This document shows positions 46,004-55,689 of a stretch of DNA of 64,000 bases, one piece after another (positions within the stretch are counted from its first letter, which is position 1; each line of letters begins with the position of its first letter). This stretch comes from Macrophomina tecta. Its lineage: Eukaryota > Ascomycota > Dothideomycetes > Botryosphaeriales > Botryosphaeriaceae. The stretch lies in NCBI GenBank assembly GCA_024180945.1, contig JAKSGN010000041.1, positions 3,348,001 to 3,412,000 of the forward strand. Reading direction: 5' to 3'. The notes beneath the pieces are model-generated. The model was not told the DNA's origin and did no database searches. It worked only from the letters and a program-made list of their open reading frames with translations. Position numbers and translations under genes: made by a program.

Positions 46004-47055
46004 CTAGTGCACAACGCCACCATGCACCACCTGGACATCCGCCTCCACATCTCTGCCCGTCCCGTCCTCTTTCCGCCGCACGGCATACAGATCTGGATGC
46101 GCCAGCATGGCACTCACGCCCTTCGCCACCTGCACGACCGCCAGCAGCGCCAGCAGCATGAAAAAGGTGATCAGCACCAGCTCGCACACGTTCTGCGCGA
46201 GGTACGAGCTGGAGTACGGCCACACGTAGACGCCCAGCGCATCCCAGAACGCGAAGAAGGTCATGAGAGCGCCCCACGCGAACAGCGCGAGCGCGAGCGC
46301 CCACGTCCACGCCTTGAGCGCGCGCGAGACGCGCCAGCTCGCGGCGGCGTGGCGCAGGCCTTGGAGGGATTTGATCGCGGTGGCGAGGAGGAGGACGAAC
46401 CAGGTCGTTGTGAGCGCCATGTAGACGTAGATGTATTCGGGGAAGGCGGACAGGCTGGTCGTGGAGTAGGACGACCAGCGGTCAGAATTGTAGGTGTCGA
46501 TGGCGGATTGGTAGGCCCAGACGAAGAGGCAGAGGTAGACGATGGTGAAGAGGGTGAAGAGGCCGAGCAGAAGGCGGGATGCGAGGGTCCACGTGCTGCG
46601 GGTGGTGAGGGCGGTGGTGGGGTCGCGCAGGCGGTCGAAGCCGCGGGGGATGGCGAGGAGGACGGCGGCGAGGGTGAGGGCCAGCGCGATCCAGTGCAAG
46701 ATGTGTGCGACGATGCTCAGGCGGTATGAGTCGGCGAGGGTGAAGTCAAGAGAGCAGCCGAGCAAGAAGAACTCGATGAAGCCAAAGATTGCGTAGCTGG
46801 GATGCGGTCAGCGAGAGTTCTCCGGGTACTGGGCAGGAATGGTGGAGCTTGCATGAGCCAGAACACCATGGCGAGCCCGAAGTTGCGCCATTTCAGGACT
46901 TCGAATTGGTGCGGAGTCTTCCTCTGGGCTACCGCCCAGGTGGTGAGGATGAGGGCAAGGAAGACGAGTTGAATGCATTGTACTGCGATGCTGGCTTGGG
47001 CGACGGAGTTGTCGAACAAGCCGAAGCAGGCGAGAGGAGAGCCATAGCGTGCCAT
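46004..47055 (-). CDS. Seven-transmembrane fungal protein with a GC-AG intron
   Basis: Integral membrane protein of unknown function. Exons 47055..46853 and 46796..46004 give 331 residues. Seven hydrophobic helices can be counted: about residues 18-42 (ASIAVQCIQLVFLALILTTW), one across the intron (LAMVFWLI|YAIFGFIEFFLL), then LSIVAHILHWIALALTLAAV, LLLGLFTLFTIVYLCLFVWA, YVYMALTTTWFVLLLATAI, WALALALFAWGALMTFFAFW and VLITFFMLLALLAVVQVA. No CFEM domain or known GPCR motif is visible. The first intron, 46852..46797 (56 nt), starts with GC (GCAAGC) and ends CCCAG with a CTGAC branch site. Only this choice joins the two helical halves in frame. The cytosolic tail is short and charged (RRKEDGTGRDVE). 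Confidence 0.85.
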
Positions 47056-48840
47056 GGTCGAAGCTGGTTGGGTGTCAAAGGGCGAAAAACACTACATTAG
47101 CACGCCGACGACAGATATATGCATTCAGTGGCTGTGCTTGCTGGGGGGACACGAAATTGAGGGAACGAAGTGACACTGCAGACTCACATGATTGCGGCGC
47201 GTAGGATACGCGAAGAGGCACAAGCCAGATACTGCCGGCCCGCCATTGGTCGTCGCCTGTCGATATTGCTCCTTGCGGACTGGAAGGATTTTCGAGGAAG
47301 CTTGGCAACAGCCACAACGGGGCAACTGTCGCACGGTTGATCTCAATCGGGATCTTTACCCGGCCACAGCCTCGTGTGCACCGCTATTATTAGGTGCAAT
47401 AGGGCTCCTCCACGGCAGAAGTGAGCCAGTGCCAGGCAGCAGTCGCCAGACGTGGTATGAAGCAGGCAGTCATTCATAGAGCAGACGGTGGTAAGGCGTT
47501 GTGCATTGTTGTCGACAAGGGTACGGTTGTTTTTAACCACAAACCTCGGGTACAGCCGCACAATCCCTGCTGCTCTTCCCGTGCAACGTGAAAGAGTAAC
47601 CATAGAGTCCAGCTCTTACCTTACAAGGTTGAAGACAACTTCGCCAGTACTGCTGCTTTTAGCCATGCCGCTACTTGGTCAACCCATTTTGCAACGGGTC
47701 CCCCGCAATCTCCGCGTCCTGCTTCCTGTCCCCCTCTCCTCTTTTGCCATTGCCTATTTACCATTTCCCCCATCTCACGTCGTGTGCATGCTGATAGTGT
47801 TCTCCCCACCCTCCAGTCCCTTTCGCTCGTCTATCTATTTTTCTCGTGCCACTCACCGTTGCTCCTGCTCCCTTTCGTACACTTTGGTTCTTCGTTTCTC
47901 CTTCAGCTTCTCCCTCGCCATCCCCCTTCACGCCCGCCTTCTTCCTATCCTTATTTCCGAGTGGAGAATGACCATTTTCCGTGAGCTTTCCTGCTCGGAT
48001 GCAACATGCTGAAGCTGCATAGCGCTGTTCCTGACATCTGTGCTGACGGCTGCATCCGCGGTCCTTCCCGCTGATATGGCCGCGGAACCGGTGGCGGTAC
48101 TGTCGTAGTATATTCGTTGTTCCAGTTCGTCATTGTATCCCATGCTTTTGCAAGCTATCTATGAAGATGGCTAATCGAGGATCTCCGGTAGAGGAACAAT
48201 GAGGCTCGGGAGCAGGGTAATTCGGCTGGCGCACGTGTTCCCGTCGCCCGCCAGATTGCCTCGCCTTTCGCATCTGCTTGGGACATGGAGATGGTAACCG
48301 TGATTGGCAGGATTTGCTCAAAAATATTCCCGATCCTCTTTTTCACCAGGGGCTCATTCATATTGTCAGAGTCAAAGGCGAGTTCGGTCAGGTAGACAAC
48401 GATAAACTACTATTTCCTTATCGAAGCGCCGTACCACCAATACGCCGTTTCCGTTCGAGCTGAAGATGGTAGATTGGAACTGTAGAAAGTAAAGAGCAGA
48501 TAAGAGAAAAGAAATGAGTCTTAATAGAACCATCTCTCCCTACGATGTAGCAACGAGAGGAGGCTGGAAGTCACTGGCCCTCCGGTATCAGCAAATCAAT
48601 GGGTATCCGCAAGCTTATCAAATAGCACATCTTTGTGCGTGATCTATTCACCCGAAGCCCGTCAATTTTTCTCCTCGCAGCTTCCCTGACTCCCTCCATG
48701 GGCACACCGCTTTCTTCATTGGTACGCTTCATTCTTGCTACCGGTGGATTCAGGGGCGGGACTATGTTGCCAGCAATGGGTGCCAATGGCCGTGATGCCT
48801 GATATAAGCTCTGAAACGGGGGTAAAGCGTAGCCTTGTGC
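47056..48840. other. Spacer between the seven-helix gene and the 2OG-oxygenase-like gene
   Basis: About 1.8 kb containing the promoter side of the seven-helix gene and the 3' end of the next gene. A minus-strand frame at 48786..48571 (ARMKRTNEESGVPMEGVREA) could be a last exon of the 2OG-oxygenase-like gene, joined by a GT..ACATAG intron from about 48844. This is unproven. Otherwise only short frames are seen. Confidence 0.4.
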
Positions 48841-49302
48841 TTAAATACCGGCCTGGTTGTCTAGAGGAAGCCCGTACTGCGGTATTCCTGCACGATATTG
48901 TATTTCGGGCATCAGTGCCGCGGATCTGGGTGCATGCGGAGCATTCTGGCCCGGCGCTAGAGGGTACTGCCCTGCTGGAGGACGTCGCGCCTGATGACTC
49001 CCATTCCATTCGTAGATATTGTGGGGCAGAACATCAGCTTCCCGCTCACCAATCTCCTCATGCATCCTTGCCTCAGCCGATCGAAGAATCCGGACGTTTT
49101 CCTCCCCAAGGATCGAAGTCAGGTCAACGATCTCACCCAGGCTGTTAATATCCCGGAAGAACACTTCGCCATAGAATCTCCATGCCTTCCAAAGACTGAT
49201 CCACTTTGCTTTCTTCTTCTTGATGACGATGCAGCCGTTTGCCGCGGTGTGGCACTCGCAGTCAGCATCCGCGGGAAGATATTGCTTCAATTTCAGCTGT
49301 CG
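48841..49302 (-). pseudogene. 3' continuation of the 2OG-oxygenase-like gene after an in-frame TAA
   Basis: Directly after the TAA at 49305..49303 the same frame continues for 153 codons to a stop at 48841: CGA CAG CTG AAA, then a Cys-containing stretch (QYLPADADCECHTAANGCIV) and a helical region (GEENVRILRSAEARMHEEIG). In the family the segment around the stop is normally a continuous charged helix, so this reads as the severed C-terminal part of the upstream gene. It may still be expressed if the stop is a sequencing error, is spliced out or is read through. Confidence 0.55.
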
Positions 49303-52108
49303 TTATTGTGCGAGCGGAAAGTGGGCGACGATGTACTCCGGGCTCTGCAGGAAAACATTCAAGTGGCGGCAGTCTTCAACGTGAATATTTTTGTCTCGCT
49401 CACCCAGTCTGCCTGGCGGGCGTGCCCATCCGAACAGCGGCTCCTTGCCCACAAACCGATTGAAGTGAGCCATGATGAAGGCCTGGTACACTGCTCTTAC
49501 CTTTGGGAAACTGTCAAATGGGATTAAACCTTCCTCTTTCATCTTCTGCGGCAAAAGCTTCATGAAGGGAGAGAACATTGCCCCGGAATCCCGGGACTGT
49601 ACAAGATCACATTCTGCCGCAAGTACTTCTAGAATGACGACAGCCTCATCCTCTAGCGCCCACTTCAACGCCCTCGCAATGACAAGCGCAAGGTATTCAC
49701 AATCCGAACCGGGAATATGGCGCATTCGAGCAATAGGTGTCCATAGCGTGTCCGGTTGCGGAGCAGGTCCTGTGTACCAGGCGTAGGGGTCGGGCTGGGG
49801 TCTCAAAGGGGCCTTGGCTAACTTTGCGGGGTCGTGACGCAGTGAAAAAACAGGTGCCATGCTCCTGAAGACTCTCCGGAAGCTCTCAAAAACGAAGTGC
49901 TCCGGCAATTGTGTGGCCATACCCAGGAGTCGCTCCAGAAACTGCAGAATGATCGGAGTGTTTCTCATATTCCTCACGATCGCATTGACCACTCTTCCGA
50001 AAATACACTGGTCAGTGCAAGGCCTGGTATCCGTTAAAAGCAAACTCACTTAGGAGCAGTCTGTTCAAATGATGCAGTCGTTGCGAGAATCTTCTCGAGC
50101 GACGTAAGATCCTCCATGTATAGCTTCGAGGCCCTCTCAAGCACTTCCTGAGTCTTCTGATCCTTGAATTGATGAAGACTGGAATCCACGTCGGCTTCGG
50201 CAAGGGATTCCCCAACTGGCCTCGGCTCTGCTAGTCTCTGAAGAAAGGCATGCGCATCCGACACCGTTCCGTCATCAGGAATCAGTTTTGCAAAGCTATC
50301 AATGTCAGTCCACTATCACAAAAGATACACCGGCTTAAACTCACCCTTCCTGCAGTGGGCGGAAACCACATTGCCATGCCCACTCAAACAACTCAGTGAG
50401 TAACTTAGAGGGTAAGGGCTTTTGGATAGGCAGTGCAACGGAATTGAAGAGATCAGGATCTTTTAACCGCACGCACGCCTCGATAATAGAGGGGAACGAC
50501 CCATGCTTATCACCGTGTAGTCTGATATCGACTGACGCGCTCAGCAGGAAGTCTTTGAATTGGCGAATAACCCTGGGATCGGTTGGATCATTCCCATGTT
50601 GCTCACGCAAATAGCTTAGGACGGCATCGGGCGGGCAGCCGTTGTGGACAAGAAAATTCATCGCCTCGCGATGGGGTATGGTGACAAGGGCCTGGAAGTA
50701 TTCTGTCAATGAGCGCTCTCCAGAAACCCCAAGTACATGTACCTACAACGCCCTCGAAAATGTGTGTCGCAATTGCATCACCGCCATAATATATGTCCTC
50801 CAGGTCATCCTCCTCGGGCTGATGATGGACAGTCCAGTCCTCCTGGAGGATTTGGTTCTTCTGGATGGATACGTCATCGACGAGAGTTCGTCCGTAAAGG
50901 CTGGCCACTTGCTTGAGTAACAAGTGTTCCTGGTGTACCGACTCCATTTCGTGCACCGTGCCAAAATCGTGCAAGTCGTCCTCCCACTCGCTCACAAGGA
51001 CAGTTCCCCGCTTCCTGCTCTCGATGCGTGCGAGGAAAACTGTGAAGCCATCTTGTGAACCCATCTCTTTCAAGGCTCGCGCCACTTGAAGATCTCCTCC
51101 GCGGAGCATGTCGATATTCAGCGAAGGTCCTTCGTATGTGTCTGTGAGGACGTAGATATATCGTTGCTCCAGCTCGTCGGAAGTGAGCTTCCAGCTCCTG
51201 AAGATGTCGTGCAGAGAATTCAATGGATGAGACACCCTCTCAACAGAGAGAGCAAAGTCAGGCTGCTCGAAATTAATGACATCGTATACGAGTGCCCAGC
51301 GGTAACCGGACGTCACGTCCTCCGTTCCCTGCTCGACATCATGGTACCTAATTACGTTAATTGGTAAGCTCGGCCAACTAGAGGTGTTGGAACGTACCAA
51401 CACATGAAATACGGCTGGTCCTCGGGTATTCTAAGCTCCCTCTTCATCGACTCGAGGCTCGTATGCACATGGCCACCCTCATGCGGCGACGGTAAGCAGA
51501 CAACAAGCGTGGCGATCAATCCAGGTGTGTTTTCCCTGCTAAAAGTAAGTAGACATTATCGCCGCCGTGGAGCACTGACCCTACCGATTCTTGTACTCTG
51601 GCCGCTGCCCATGCGCACACAGCTCCATCTTCCGAATCTGCGCCCCAATTCCACTCTCATTCCCTTCAATGCCCAGCTCCCTAATAACCTGCCCCACGAG
51701 AGCCGGCAGCACGCGCTGGTCCCAAAGCGGGTTCTTCACTTGAAACGAGCCGGGTGGCATTTCAGCGTTCTGGCAGAGGCCGCTCAATCTCTCCGCATCT
51801 TCTGAGCTCAAAGGCAATGATATCGTGCCGATGGAATCGACGTGAATCTTCGGGTCCTTGAATACAGCACCGCTGATGGGTGCGGAATGAGCGAATGTGC
51901 CTGAATTGCTCGACCAAATTGAGTCCAGAACGTCCAGAAACAGGTTCTCGAAATCTCTGGTGCCGACGACGCTCTCTTCGCCGTCAGACATGCCGGTGGC
52001 GTCATCGCTGTCCGGCTCGGCATCGCTCGGCTCGGCGTCGCTGGGCTCGGCGCTCTGGTCGCTGCCAAGGTCAATAACATCGTGCGGCGCCCTGGAATCG
52101 CCTTGCAT
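49303..52108 (-). CDS. Large 2OG-Fe(II) oxygenase-like fungal protein, interrupted
   Basis: Member of a big, poorly characterised fungal family with a prolyl-hydroxylase-like (P4Hc) region followed by helical repeats. Exons on the minus strand: 52108..51585, 51538..51398, 51347..50743, 50702..50345, 50295..50050 and 49993..49303, giving 854 residues to an in-frame TAA. The oxygenase region shows LIATLVVCLPSPHEGGHVHT and, after the next intron, DVTSGYRWALVYDV, where the Arg would bind 2-oxoglutarate. The HxD iron motif that normally precedes the first block is not visible, and the distal His expected before VTSGYR appears as Gln (YHDVEQGTEDV). Introns are 42-56 nt. The second exon has a tandem TAGCAG acceptor, so it may start at 51538 or 51535. 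An acidic repeat (AEPSDAEPSDAEPD) is near residue 19. Probably catalytically impaired, possibly a pseudogene. Confidence 0.72.
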
Positions 52109-53031
52109 GGCTTCAGTGTAACACTAAGAGAGTGCGGCCAGGATGCAGGTAGGACGGACGAATGTGCGGAGGTGGTACAGGACACGTCCGGGGAGCGCAT
52201 CCGCATGACGCGAGCGCGTCGCGCTAGTGAAAAAAGTCACGTGCAGAGGGTTCCATTGGTCGAATGCTCGTCTCACCCTGCTTCGCCAAAAAAATGAAAG
52301 AGAATAATGGGCAATCCAACAATCAGATTACCAGGCACGTATCATCATCCGGGCTCGTAGACTGATCGATTGAAGTCTAGCCGACAGCTCTTAGAATGCG
52401 CAAAATAGCTGACTTCTATACAAGCTCGCGCCACGGTTACGGTTTGCGAGCTGGGGTCTTTTAGGCAATTTTTTTGCTCATCATGCACGGTAGGGATTCC
52501 ATTTCCTTTCCACCGAGAAGCGCAAGAGCTAGTACTTCTGCAATACTCTGAGACTTTCAAAAGGATGCTAAGGGGCTGACTGAGTACACCCTCACTACTT
52601 TATTCGAATATGTCAAGCTTAACTGTCTCGGGGATTTACTAACGCTTTGAACTTTGAGCATCACCCATGTTTATTTGGTGTTGACACCTTTTGATTTGCT
52701 TTTGCTCATCAAACACGACTCCTACAATCTTTGCACTACACCCTGCGTACTATTACTTACATGCCACACATTCCTTAGCGCATTGTACTGTCGCATTGAC
52801 TGGACACGCTGTTGCTCATCAATGTTGGTATTTGTTTAGGACCTGTAGCATCATCCAATGAAGCAGGTCCATCTTCATCATTGATGATCGTTCACCCCGA
52901 TCCCAACACGCTCTTATTCACATTCCTATCATTGTGTGGACTTACCTTATTGTTTATGAATGTTTGTTCTACTCTCGTTCGTGTTCCTCTGACCCTTCCC
53001 TATTGCCCAGCTCGTTCGCATAGCATTTTTC
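52109..53031. other. Spacer between the 2OG-oxygenase-like gene and the RING gene
   Basis: About 920 bp upstream of the 2OG-oxygenase-like gene and downstream of the RING gene (both minus). AT-rich at 52.6-53.0 kb. No gene, repeat or RNA seen. Confidence 0.5.
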
Positions 53032-53559
53032 TTAGTTTCTAGGGCCGAATCGTTCCATCCATCTTGCCATGTCCTGGTCGCGCCAGTATTGCTCGCGTTG
53101 TCGCACCTCTTCTCGCCGTCGTCGGGCCACTTCGCGCGGATGGTATCGGCCGACGCGATTCTCGCGTTCGTATTGTTCCTGCTCACGCTCTCGCGCCCTT
53201 GCTTCTAGTTCTCGCCTCATTGCTTCGAGTTCTCGCATCCTTTCTTCATGCTCTTGGTCCTCTCGCGTCCGACGGGGCGGGTAAGATCGATTGTACAGCT
53301 CTTTGCGACATATTGGGCATGAGCTAATATACGCATGACAGATGTCCGTGCCTGAGATCCAGTCTAGCAAACATTGATAGTGAAAGGTATGCTTGACGTG
53401 ACCGCATGCAGAGACAACATGGTCAGAAAAAGTCAGTAGCTCCATACAGATCCCGCATTGAATTTCCTTACCGGCTTCGTCTTCTCGTCCCGTGCCAAGA
53501 AGATTGGGTGCCAGTTGCTGTTGCTGCAGCGATTCGAGATACTCCGTTCGAGAAGGCAT
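53032..53559 (-). CDS. RING-finger protein with a charged coiled-coil tail
   Basis: Small putative E3 ubiquitin ligase, 175 residues, intronless from ATG 53559. The RING starts at Cys35-x2-Cys38 (CGICMELL), continues with ACGHVKHTFHYQCLLDW and closes with CPICRKEL near residues 82-89; the spacing is that of a RING-H2/HC domain with a slightly long second loop. The C-terminal 85 residues are almost all Arg, Glu and Gln (EHEERMRELEAMRRELEARA) and should form a long helix or coiled coil. Small RING proteins of this design are common in fungal accessory regions, often next to transposons, as here. No substrate can be inferred. Confidence 0.85.
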   Translation of the reverse strand: MPSRTEYLESLQQQQLAPNLLGTGREDEAGKEIQCGICMELLTFSDHVVSACGHVKHTFHYQCLLDWISGTDICHAYISSCPICRKELYNRSYPPRRTREDQEHEERMRELEAMRRELEARAREREQEQYERENRVGRYHPREVARRRREEVRQREQYWRDQDMARWMERFGPRN

Positions 53560-54322
53560 TCTGTGAGATAAGGTTAGTGGAGGTCGATTGGTAGGCGCTA
53601 ATCTTCTAGAGCTACTTGGAAACTGTGGCTGTTGGGAAAGGTGGCTCTGGTAGGTTCGGCTTCCAGTGGATTAACGTGCAATCCCGACGACTTTCTATAC
53701 TACTTTAAGAACAAAGCATTGTTTATAGAATAAAGAATTGATTCTCTCTAAGTTATTTATCTTTCCTTGTTCTATTGTTTATCTAATGAGTGAATGCAGG
53801 CTTCCTAATTATAGAACGTAGAGAACGAAGACACGACAAAGAGATCGTATAGCCGCTACAAACATAATAATCACGTGCTCTATTACCCCCTGTTTTGAGA
53901 CTTACTAGGCCTCGTCTCGCGTGTGCCCTTCGGTGTCATGGCATCCGCCGGATAGGTGGGCCGAGACAGAGCGTAAGTGTAGGACGCGGTTCGCTGCCGC
54001 TATTTATATGCCGCTAAAAAGAAGAGGTATAAAAGATAGCAGTGGTAGCCGAGCAGGGAAGGTTCGTAGGGCATGATAAGAGGCAACGAGTATAAGTACT
54101 AATGAATAGCTTTCAGTTCTTGGATCAGTCTTTGTAGACGTCTGATCGGTTTTAGGAAAAAAAAAAAAAAAAGGTAATACTAGAAGATATTGGGCGAGCG
54201 GACATGAGAATGCAGGCAGTATCCAGCGCAAATCGTGCATCGGTCGGGTTGTGAGCTACCAAGACTCGCGCTTTTGGTCCCATGTGGCAGCTTTAACACT
54301 CTTCGAGCGCCCAAGTTAACCG
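53560..54322. other. AT-rich left flank of the retrotransposon
   Basis: About 760 bp between the RING gene and the target-site duplication. AT-rich, with an A16 run at 54157-54172. It still has normal CA/TG dinucleotides, so RIP has not spread here. No gene is seen. An older solo repeat cannot be excluded. Confidence 0.45.
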
Positions 54323-54327
54323 AAGAC
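54323..54327. repeat. Target-site duplication, left copy (AAGAC)
   Basis: AAGAC immediately before the left LTR, matched by AAGAC at 62197-62201 right after the other LTR. A perfect 5-bp duplication shows a simple insertion. Confidence 0.9.
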
Positions 54328-54772
54328 TGTAACGAGCGGGCCTCTGCCTCTAAGGATCCAAACACCAAAGAGGGAGAAAACCTGTCGAGGGGGTTTTCCT
54401 TGAGTGGGTACAAGAAGAGGGTGAGAGCAAGTCGAATACGTGATAAGACTAAGCACTGTGTGCGAAGGCCGTGTTACTAATAATATACGAATTGCTATTA
54501 AAGTTAACCACAAAGGTCAAAGCTATCTAAGGAGTGTGGTTTATATATAAGTAAGAAAGTGTATACAATCTATATACTTAGTAAAGGTGTTGCGCTTAGT
54601 AACTAATCGCGACCCTCCTATTAATCGGTTGGGTTAGTCTACTTAATTTCTTAGCGAGTGGGTCTGACTGATCGCGGGATCACGTGACCCTTAGCCTATA
54701 TTTCTTTAGTTCTGCCCGCCTCTAGTGGGGTTGCTTCCCTCTTTATTAACCCGTACAGGCTACGCCGTAATA
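54328..54772 (-). repeat. 3' LTR of the chromovirus (left copy)
   Basis: Plus-strand ends are TGTAACG... and ...CGTAATA, the last CA mutated to TA. About the first 150 bp (outer side) are free of RIP. The inner part shows C-to-T and G-to-A changes when compared with the right copy. Same length as the partner, 445 bp. Confidence 0.93.
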
Positions 54773-54786
54773 CTATCCCCCCCTTT
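54773..54786 (-). other. Polypurine tract of the chromovirus
   Basis: On the minus strand AAAGGGGGGGATAG abuts the 3' LTR, the expected place for the plus-strand primer. It fixes the element's orientation. Confidence 0.75.
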
Positions 54787-54789
54787 AAG

Positions 54790-55675
54790 AATCTTCGGCC
54801 CGAAGATTTATCCGTGCTACCTATTTCACCGTATTTTTCTACCTGGGTATTTCTTTTCTGTAAGTATATTATATCCAAGCGGAAGCGGGATACGACTAAA
54901 GAGCGCCATCGTTTAGCAGCTCTAGTAGAGGCGGTACCCTTACCGTTATTACGTTTTTACTTCGATTGTGAGTTAAACGGCACGGTTTATAAGGTTACTC
55001 TAAACTATAATCGTTGCGGGGCCTATATTGCGAAGGGTGCGGCGATGTATAACGTAAAGAAGATATCTCTCTCCGGAGGTAGATTTTTCTTATTTAATAA
55101 TCGGGTCCTACTAATTGCTTTTAGCCTTATTCCTTCGTCGAGAGTAGAAGAAGTTAAAGGCCAAAAAGGCTAAGGCTTATAAGAAGTTCGTTACTTCCTT
55201 AGCTAAATTAAATCGTTTGCAGGAGGTGTTAAGTTAATAGTAGAAAGAGCTAAAAACCGCGGCTACTCGGTTAGAGCGGTTACGTAAGAATTAGCGGTTA
55301 TTAGAAGAGCGTAGTTATAAGGCTCTTCTTACTAAGTCCGATAGCTTTGACGCGCTAGATAAGTATAATCGCCGGGAGGCGGAGGAGCTAATAGCTACGT
55401 TAGCTAAGGACGAGGGATACGCTCCTAATCCTAAGGATTCTAAGGGTCTATCCGCGTTAAAATGACTACGTTACGAGTTAGTAGGGCCTACTACGCTGCA
55501 GGAGGCTAAGTCTATCGATTCTACCAGCGAGCCTATAGCTAGTACGCGGACTCCGCGTTCTCTTAGATATACGGATTCTACCCGTTTATCGTCATTTTTA
55601 GTATAGGATATTGCGGCTCTTAAGGGTCTTTTATCGTTCTCATTCGAGGACGGCCTCGTTTCCGCGGGAGGTTAG
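54790..55675 (+). pseudogene. Extra antisense ORF of the chromovirus, intron-containing, RIP-decayed
   Basis: Between the chromodomain and the 3' LTR a coding-like frame runs on the plus strand, opposite to gag-pol. First part, frame open from about 54790: a basic segment (KRKRDTTKERHRLAALVEAV), then LPLPLLRFYFDCELNGTVY and NRCGAYIAKG. A 46-nt intron fits at 55079..55124, with donor GTAGAT, a CTAAT branch site and acceptor TTTTAG. Beyond it the frame continues to TAG 55673-55675 as a Lys/Glu/Leu-rich coiled coil (KKLKAKKAKAYKKFVTSLAK; LEERSYKALLTKSDSFDALD) and a Ser/Thr-rich tail. Internal stops (three consecutive near 55235-55243, others near 55289, 55463 and 55603) sit where CAA, CAG or TGG would be changed by RIP. 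The function is unknown; it resembles no Ty3 protein I know by name. Confidence 0.6.
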
Positions 55676-55689
55676 GATTCTAACGATAG

